64,000 bases of DNA from assembly GCF_021730395.1 (NCBI RefSeq), contig NC_069377.1, forward strand, positions 43,850,501 to 43,914,500, read 5' to 3'. The notes under the pieces are model-generated. The model was not told the DNA's origin and made no database searches. It worked only from the letters and a program-made list of their open reading frames with translations. Source of the stretch: Mercenaria mercenaria. Its lineage: Eukaryota > Mollusca > Bivalvia > Venerida > Veneridae. The position numbers and the translations under genes are program-made. Position 1 is the stretch's first letter; every line of letters begins with the position of its first letter. This document shows positions 58,256-64,000 of this stretch, piece after piece.

Positions 58256-59889
58256 CTATAACTTTACATATTACTGAAAACTCGGTAAAGAAGAACACAA
58301 TTTCAAGAAATATAATTTTACTTTCTAGCTATTTTAAGTACGAATCGTTTTCAACATGCTTCTAAGATTAGAAAAAATCTGTGAGATATGAAATATGTAA
58401 AGGTAAATCAACTGTTTTTTTTTCCAAAGTCGTCATTATGATTTCTGAAAATAAAGACTCACGTAAATGTGACGTGATTCATTACATCTACGTTTTCCTC
58501 ACGTCAAGTTTGAATGAACGTAAACAGCGACGCATTAATAGATATTCGGCCCTGAGCCAGAATTTCAGAACGAAATTTATGTATTAACAACACGTGGATT
58601 TCAATGTTAATGCACGATTTTCTCCCGTTAATACATAAGCGGATCCAGTGCGAAAAGTAGTTTTTATGTGAAAACATAATAACTAAACACTACAAATCTG
58701 CTAGACGCCGCGTAGAATAATTATTTTGCAGTCTTATGACCTCGTCATCTGCTTCGACTGTGTCAAACATCATGCTGCTTTATCTTAATTTTAATTCATT
58801 AGCAACTGAATTTCGCTACTTTGGAGTAATTTAGCTGAACGATGATTCATTTGTGAACTTTTTACTAATTAAACTTCAGATATAATGTCTGATACACAAA
58901 TCATGTAATACTTTTTGTATATTATTTATTTTTTAATTTCAACGGACTAGAAAAAATTCTTATCTACTCAAAATGACGAAACAAGACATTTTTCAAAATA
59001 ATCTAATTGTTTTAAAAAATGTACTTCCGAGAAATCTACCCGTACCTATTATCTTTTGTTTGGTATACTGAAGGGAGTTCCGTAATAAATTATGATAAAG
59101 CTAGCGGATCACATGGAAGCCTGGCTCCATTTTTGTCGTAGTTTACGCGGTACAATAAAGGCAGTGAAGTCAAACGTAAGGTTGAGTCTTTTTGTTGTTT
59201 AGTTTTTGTTCAACTCACGGGATGTCTAAGGTAGAAGGCATCATAAATGGAATCCGGTTAAACGAATGGTTACTTCCATTTGCTGTCGTGCTTTTATGCA
59301 ACTCAGTTGTCATACAGAATATTTTTGTTCATGGAATTCAAAAGATTTAAGTTACTTCAAGGCAATACTCACACGGAAAAACACAAATCAATTAGGTGCA
59401 TAATTTATAAAACCTCAAACAGTAGAGTCATATTATTTAGATAAACAATTTTTGATATCTATCTATCCATCATGTTGGAGAATCTTACTCAAATGTGTCC
59501 TATTATTTTATATGAACAAATATTGATACTGTTCATCATTCAGTCATTTTCAGGGTATAGTTAAGAATAATTTGTTAGTTGTTTTATAAACATATTTTGA
59601 TTAAGAACCTTTCTGCAAAGGGCTCTTTTATTTTATATAAACTATTTTCAAAGTTGGTACTTTTTATTTATCATTAATCAAGCTGCAAATTGACCAGTCG
59701 TTTTTACAAACCGATTTTGATAATTTTCTCGCGATCACTTGGAAAGTATTGCTACATATGGTGATTTTATTATTGTCTAGAAAATTCTAGAAAGTCTTGA
59801 TAATCTTTTTATTCATCATTATGAAAATCTTAATAAAAAGGGCCCTATTATTTACTATAAAGTAACCTTAATTTTCAATCATACTTTAG
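58256..59889. other. Lectin intron 1, right part, nothing seen
   Basis: AT-rich, no repeat or exon recognised. Confidence 0.4.
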
Positions 59890-60102
59890 AGATTCTTGCA
59901 CTTCACAAGATCGCCTATCAGTCATCTACTAAGGTACCGGCTGACTTAGCTGTAGACGGAGGACTGTCACAACATTATTTCCATGGTTCATGTACACATA
60001 CAAGTGACTACGAAATTGCGGCAGGTACCTACTGGGAGGTAGACTTGTGCGGAAAAGCCTTCATTCATCACGTGACGATATATAACCGAGAGGATTGCTG
60101 TG
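59890..60102 (+). CDS. F-type lectin gene, exon 2 (first part of lectin domain)
   Basis: Acceptor ATACTTTAG, donor GTGAGT; phase 1 at both ends. It encodes ILALHKIAYQSSTKVPADLA, VDGG, HYFHGSCTHTSDYEIAAGTY, WEVDL, and HHVTIYNREDCC. This is the N-terminal part of a fucolectin (eel-agglutinin-type) domain: AYQSST strand, SCTHT with the fucose-contact histidine, WxVDL, and NRxDCC with the adjacent-cysteine pair. F-type lectins bind L-fucose on microbes and act in invertebrate immunity; the signal exon predicts secretion. Confidence 0.95.
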
Positions 60103-60612
60103 GTGAGTACTACTATAAGTACTCATGTCCCCTATAAAATGTGTATGGTTCATATAATATTCTGTATATTCTGTTAAGTTGGTTTATGCAGTAAAACGAA
60201 ATGTCGACATAAATGTATTTGATCAGATAGATGTATATTTTATACCGTTGAGGGTTACACATATCGTGCTGTCGTATCTATACATATTGTAATTTGGTTA
60301 TAAGCGGATAAGATTCTGACTAGCTTTTGTGTGTCATTTCAAACTACTTCTTATTATAAACACACCATGTTAGCGGAAAGAATACACGACAAGACGACAC
60401 ATGACGAAATGACAATTAAAGAGTCATTCTGTCAGGATGTCGAGTCTGTGGGGTGAAGACACAACAATACGACAGCTCGACAAAGAAAGAGGACGAGAAT
60501 GTCATTATCATACATATCTATTTGAAAACGGCTGTCGGGGTTGCGACTTTTTTGTCTTGTCGTCAATTCGCATAAATATGTCAAGTTATCATATCTTCGC
60601 CAAACAAACACA

Positions 60613-60745
60613 AAAGCGTCAGTCACACGAAAGTATAAGTTGCACGAAGGTGTAAGTCGCACGAAGGATTAAGTCGCACAAATGCGTCAGTCGCACTATG
60701 CCTATGTCGCCAAAGGTGTAAGTTGCACAAAGCTGTAAGCTCGGT
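60613..60745 (+). repeat. 17-bp minisatellite in lectin intron 2
   Basis: About eight units of a 17-bp motif, for example AAGTATAAGTTGCACGA, AGGTGTAAGTCGCACGA, AGGATTAAGTCGCACAA, ATGCGTCAGTCGCACTA; one unit is 15 bp. A stray unit lies near 61005-61022. Confidence 0.85.
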
Positions 60746-61171
60746 ACGTGTTATAATGCTAAAATATTGGCTTACAGTTGGCAGGGGCGGATGAGAGTGA
60801 GATGTCCTTACCCAAAGTGTCAGTGCTTGTTTCTGTTAGTACCAAAAAGTCTGTTTGAATGTACTTTGTTACAAACAATGGATCTGTCATAACATGAAAA
60901 GTATAGTTACGTAGTAATCTGATGTAACAACTTTACAGTAGGTACATGTATGATGTAAAGTTTTACATTACAGATCTGATTAGAAATAATTTAAAAACGA
61001 GCAAAGGTGTAAATTGCACGAAAAATGCAACTGACCACCAGTACATATTTATTTGTTCTGTAACACTGCACTGTCAAGATACAACATAAGACCAAAACAA
61101 AAACGTGAAGCTGTATATATGCAAAATAATGACGTTGATTTTTAATAGATGCTTGTATTTCCAAATTGCAG

Positions 61172-61381
61172 GTGACAGACTGAGAGATGTCGAACTATAC
61201 ATTGGTAATGAGAGAAGGAGCTACAGATTAGTTGGTTTTCATAAAGGTGTTGTAGGGTCTGTGTACACATTCGAACTTGAAAACGATGTGTTCGGGCAGT
61301 GGGTTCGGATAACAAGGATTCCATCTGTTATTGATATCTTGGCGCTTTGCGAGGTTCAAGTTTTTGGATATAAACTTCAGT
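61172..61381 (+). CDS. F-type lectin gene, exon 3 (rest of lectin domain)
   Basis: Acceptor AAATTGCAG; phase 1 in. It encodes GDRLRDVELYIGNERRSYRL, VGFHKGVVGSVYTFELENDV, FGQWVRITRIPSVIDILALC, EVQVFGYKLQ. The junction NREDCC-GDR completes the fucose-binding R-x-D-x4-R motif; with the upstream SCTHT histidine, the binding triad appears intact. GQWVRI and LALCEVQVFG are the usual C-terminal signatures. The exon ends T/GTAAGT in phase 1. If the donor is not used, the protein stops at LQCK with TAA at 61387-61389. Confidence 0.93.
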
Positions 61382-61547
61382 GTAAGTAAATTCGGCAAAT
61401 TTCTGTTGCCATATCTTAATAGAACATTTGTCTAATAATCTTTAATTTCAAGATTTTCGGAGGACTTAATAAATCAAATGTCAATCTAAGGTATCCATTG
61501 CATCAGAAAATAAAACCGTCTCTCGTCCTTGTGAATATTGCCATATA

Positions 61548-61627
61548 TGAGCCGCGTCATGAGAAAACCAACATAGTGGCTTGGCGGCCAGCATGGATCC
61601 AGACCAGCCTGCTCATGACATGGCTCA
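61548..61627 (+). mobile_element. Internally deleted foldback MITE (80 bp)
   Basis: TGAGCCGCGTCATGAGAAAA, CATAGTGGCTTGGCGGCC and CATGGATCCAGACCAGCCTG match the left arm of the family at 38742. It then jumps directly to the end ATGACATGGCTCA. Only the tips of the right arm remain. Lies in lectin intron 3. Confidence 0.8.
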
Positions 61628-62602
61628 TATTATTCTTGTCATATTCTTATCACGTTACAATTAAACCATGTGTTCCTCTTCAATAGTTTACCAGCCATGT
61701 TGTCAGCTTTATCATTTTATCTAGTTAGTCCCAATATTTAGAAAATTAGTACACATTTTAGATATCCAACTCATTTATAGATACATATGTGACGTTCATG
61801 ACGTCTGTTGTGAAAAGTTCTTTTACAGTTATATATTATATTGTTTTTGCGCTAGCTTCTTTTAGAAATGGGTCGACTGGTTTTATGACCGCTACTTTCC
61901 AGATTTTATTTTACACAAACTTGACATAGTTTATCAAGCTACATAGTTTTGTTGTAAAACCGAAAATTTCCAGAGCAGATAATTTTGAGGACTGCTATCT
62001 GAGTGATTGCCTTGTAGGATGTATCTACAAGAGAGAGCGAGGATATGAATCATTGAACGATTTAAAAACTTATATTCCATTCAATTGAATAAATAATAAA
62101 TTGAATAACGAAACATAGCAAACTTAACTGATATGGCGCAGATATAATTCACAAAAGAATATAGTAGAGATCCTCTTATCTGTTCTAATGGACAACCATA
62201 AATAAATTACATATACAAGTACGTTAACTTATTAATATATCAATTAATGAATATACCTGTGTGATATTTCGAAATAAATTGTTCAAAATTGGTATTTTCT
62301 AAGAGCAATAAATGCACAGTCTGAAGAGGTTAATGCTAAAATACAAGTTTTTATAACCTTTAATAAAACGAATGTTCGATCTTATATTCTTGTATATTAT
62401 TCAAGTTATTAATCATACAAAAGATGCATGTTTGTAGTCTTTAATGAAAACTACTGAATGGTATTTGATTATATTTTAAATGATCATACAATAATTGTAG
62501 ACTGAACGGTCAGTCTACTGGTTATTGTGGGTATATCAGTAAGGTAACGGATTGCTTTCCATCTATATATCTCGAAAAGAAAACGTTTTTTTTATTTCTA
62601 AG
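61628..62602. other. Lectin intron 3, nothing further seen
   Basis: AT-rich intron; no exon or repeat recognised. Confidence 0.4.
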
Positions 62603-62805
62603 ATTTCAGGATCAGTGCGAACCAGATGGGTGCGGATATTCTTAGTTCAAGGTGGACTGCATCAATGATACATTGCGCTCACACTTGTTTCAAAACAACC
62701 GAATGTAAGGCGGCAAAATCTGACGAGGATACGCAAATGTGTTTCATGATGGCGTCAGTTTCGGATGGAGAAGATGATACAGGGACGATGATGATCACTT
62801 ACTAA
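62603..62805 (+). CDS. F-type lectin gene, exon 4 (Cys-rich, apple/PAN-like end)
   Basis: Acceptor TTTATTTCTAAG joined to T of exon 3 gives YFRISANQMGADILSSRWTA, then SMIHCAHTCFKTTECKAAKS, DEDTQMCFMM and DGEDDTGTMMITY-stop. The C-x3-C-x5-C...C spacing and hydrophobic MCFMM resemble a short apple/PAN-like module. The 201 nt after the split codon stay open to TAA at 62803-62805. A competing acceptor 7 nt on (TTTCAG) would create TGA at the junction. Whole product about 236 residues. Confidence 0.65.
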
Positions 62806-62954
62806 ACGCAATTCAGTGTAATAGCTAGACATGTTAAAAAAAGACTTGATGTGTCTAATGACTTCTTGAAACATTCTTAAGAAAAATAGGCATTCATACA
62901 AGGAACCTTTACAATCGCTTTCTTCGTTACAATGCAAGCTGTTATGAATTGGCA

Positions 62955-62960
62955 AATAAA
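62955..62960 (+). promoter_or_regulatory. Likely polyadenylation signal of the lectin gene
   Basis: AATAAA in GGCAAATAAAAATC, 150 nt after the exon 4 stop, consistent with exon 4 being the last exon. Confidence 0.5.
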
Positions 62961-64000
62961 AATCAATAACCATGCGACACGCTTACAGCAACATTCGTTG
63001 TCTGTCTGACTTAATTTATGGCACTATCAACAAGTTATGCATCACATTTATCGATCTATTCACTTGAACACGACAAGAACAATACTGTCAATTATTAAGA
63101 ATGTAAAATACTATCTTGTCCAGTCTCCTTAAAATCCACCTTACTCGTTACTCATATTTAGTTTTGAAAGTCTGGGCCTTGGCGTTTGAAATGATATTTA
63201 GTAAAGTTAGGTACCCTAAGACGGTGCAGCTGCAAGAAAATGGTAAAATAGATAGTGCCATTCACTGCTGGTCAGCTTTCAGTTATTTCTTCATTTTGTG
63301 TATTTTATCTGATATGTTTTCGCTAGGAAAATCAAATTCTTCTTAGAAGAACTTAACATTTTGTTTATATGTTTGTTGATTAACAACTCTCTAAATTTCG
63401 TAACAGGTGATTGCTTTATTAATTATGTTTTGGATTAATTGACTTTGTTTACTATTATTACTGGTCAAACATTGCGGGCTTCTCAATGGAAATTGATTTC
63501 ATCGACCTAAATATTTTATAAATATTTTTAATGGAACTTTCATTGATTACTCAGAACTATTAAATACTTTGATTACTGGTAAAAAAATTGTTGGTTTTGA
63601 CAACTTTAATATAGTGAATCACACTGGAATGTTTTGTCTATTAGATTTGATCTTAATTAGTTTGCTTATTTCAATACTTCACATGTTTTTATGAAAATAC
63701 ACGGTAGTGTCAGCTTTTAAATCTGTTGTTTATAGTTTTTTTGTGTACATATTAAACATCTTGAATGACATGATTTTGAAATTGCGATGAATATTTTGAA
63801 ATAGTTTTTAAACATGTGTTTGCAATGCAGTTCTTGAAAAAGTATGAATACTCAGTAAAAAGCTTAGAAAAAGTAGAGAAACGGAAAATATTTTACAGAA
63901 AGGGAAAAGAACTACTGAACAATATGTATGATAGGAGATCCATTTAGAAAGAGGGACCGGTCATAGAGGGTTATGGAAGATATGGAAGGGGTTAGAATGG
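62961..64000. other. No gene seen
   Basis: AT-rich sequence; the plus-strand open frame at 63116-63346 has no recognisable domain. The last 100 bp become GGAAAG-rich. Confidence 0.4.

Overview
The window looks like a nuclear scaffold from a bivalve mollusc, most probably a venerid-type heterodont clam. Genes have short exons with GT-AG introns. The non-coding DNA is AT-rich and packed with repeats familiar from clams: tandem-repeat-bearing elements starting TTTTTAGCTC and ending CTCTTGTT, a foldback MITE, and a tRNA-derived SINE with a GGGTTTAACGCC tail. The protein families (expanded C1q-domain proteins, an F-type lectin) are also typical of bivalve immunity. Species cannot be fixed from sequence alone.

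Left third (1 to about 28.6 kb, + strand): one large gene, the orthologue of PHRF1 (PHD and RING finger protein 1). Seven clean exons between 1147 and 13207 keep consistent splice phase. They encode an acidic N-terminus, RING finger, PHD finger, basic linker and the ADIGAASLS motif. A large central K/E-, RS- and proline-rich exon block lies at about 19.2-23.3 kb, and an exon at 28496-28627 encodes the end of the C-terminal SRI-type domain. The introns hold many repeats. From about 14.5 kb to 32.8 kb the sequence is visibly damaged: inflated homopolymers and many one-base slips even inside repeats whose clean copies lie nearby. It looks like unpolished long-read consensus, so gene breaks there should not be read as biology.

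Middle (about 29-41.8 kb): no gene recognised. It is a stack of bivalve repeats, several nested, with one good SINE, two foldback elements, and a possible poly(A) site near 33.07 kb.

Right (41.9-62.9 kb): three host immune-type loci. Two tandem, head-to-tail C1q-domain genes on the minus strand (41915-43158 and 45304-46862) share a two-exon plan of signal peptide plus coiled coil, then C1q domain. The first carries an in-frame TAG before its splice donor. A minus-strand serine/threonine-kinase-like pseudogene (about 51.36-53.74 kb) contains a roughly 34-unit 27-bp minisatellite coding for 9-residue repeats. A four-exon plus-strand F-type lectin (fucolectin) gene spans 55067-62805, with a secretory signal exon, an F-type lectin domain over two exons, and a Cys-rich C-terminal exon. 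Its intron 1 holds an ORF1-only LINE relic and intron 2 a 17-bp minisatellite.

PHRF1 is a nuclear ubiquitin-ligase/transcription-linked gene with no evident link to the right-hand genes. The C1q and lectin products are both predicted secreted pattern-recognition proteins. No virus-like element, CRISPR array or bacterial-type system was seen.
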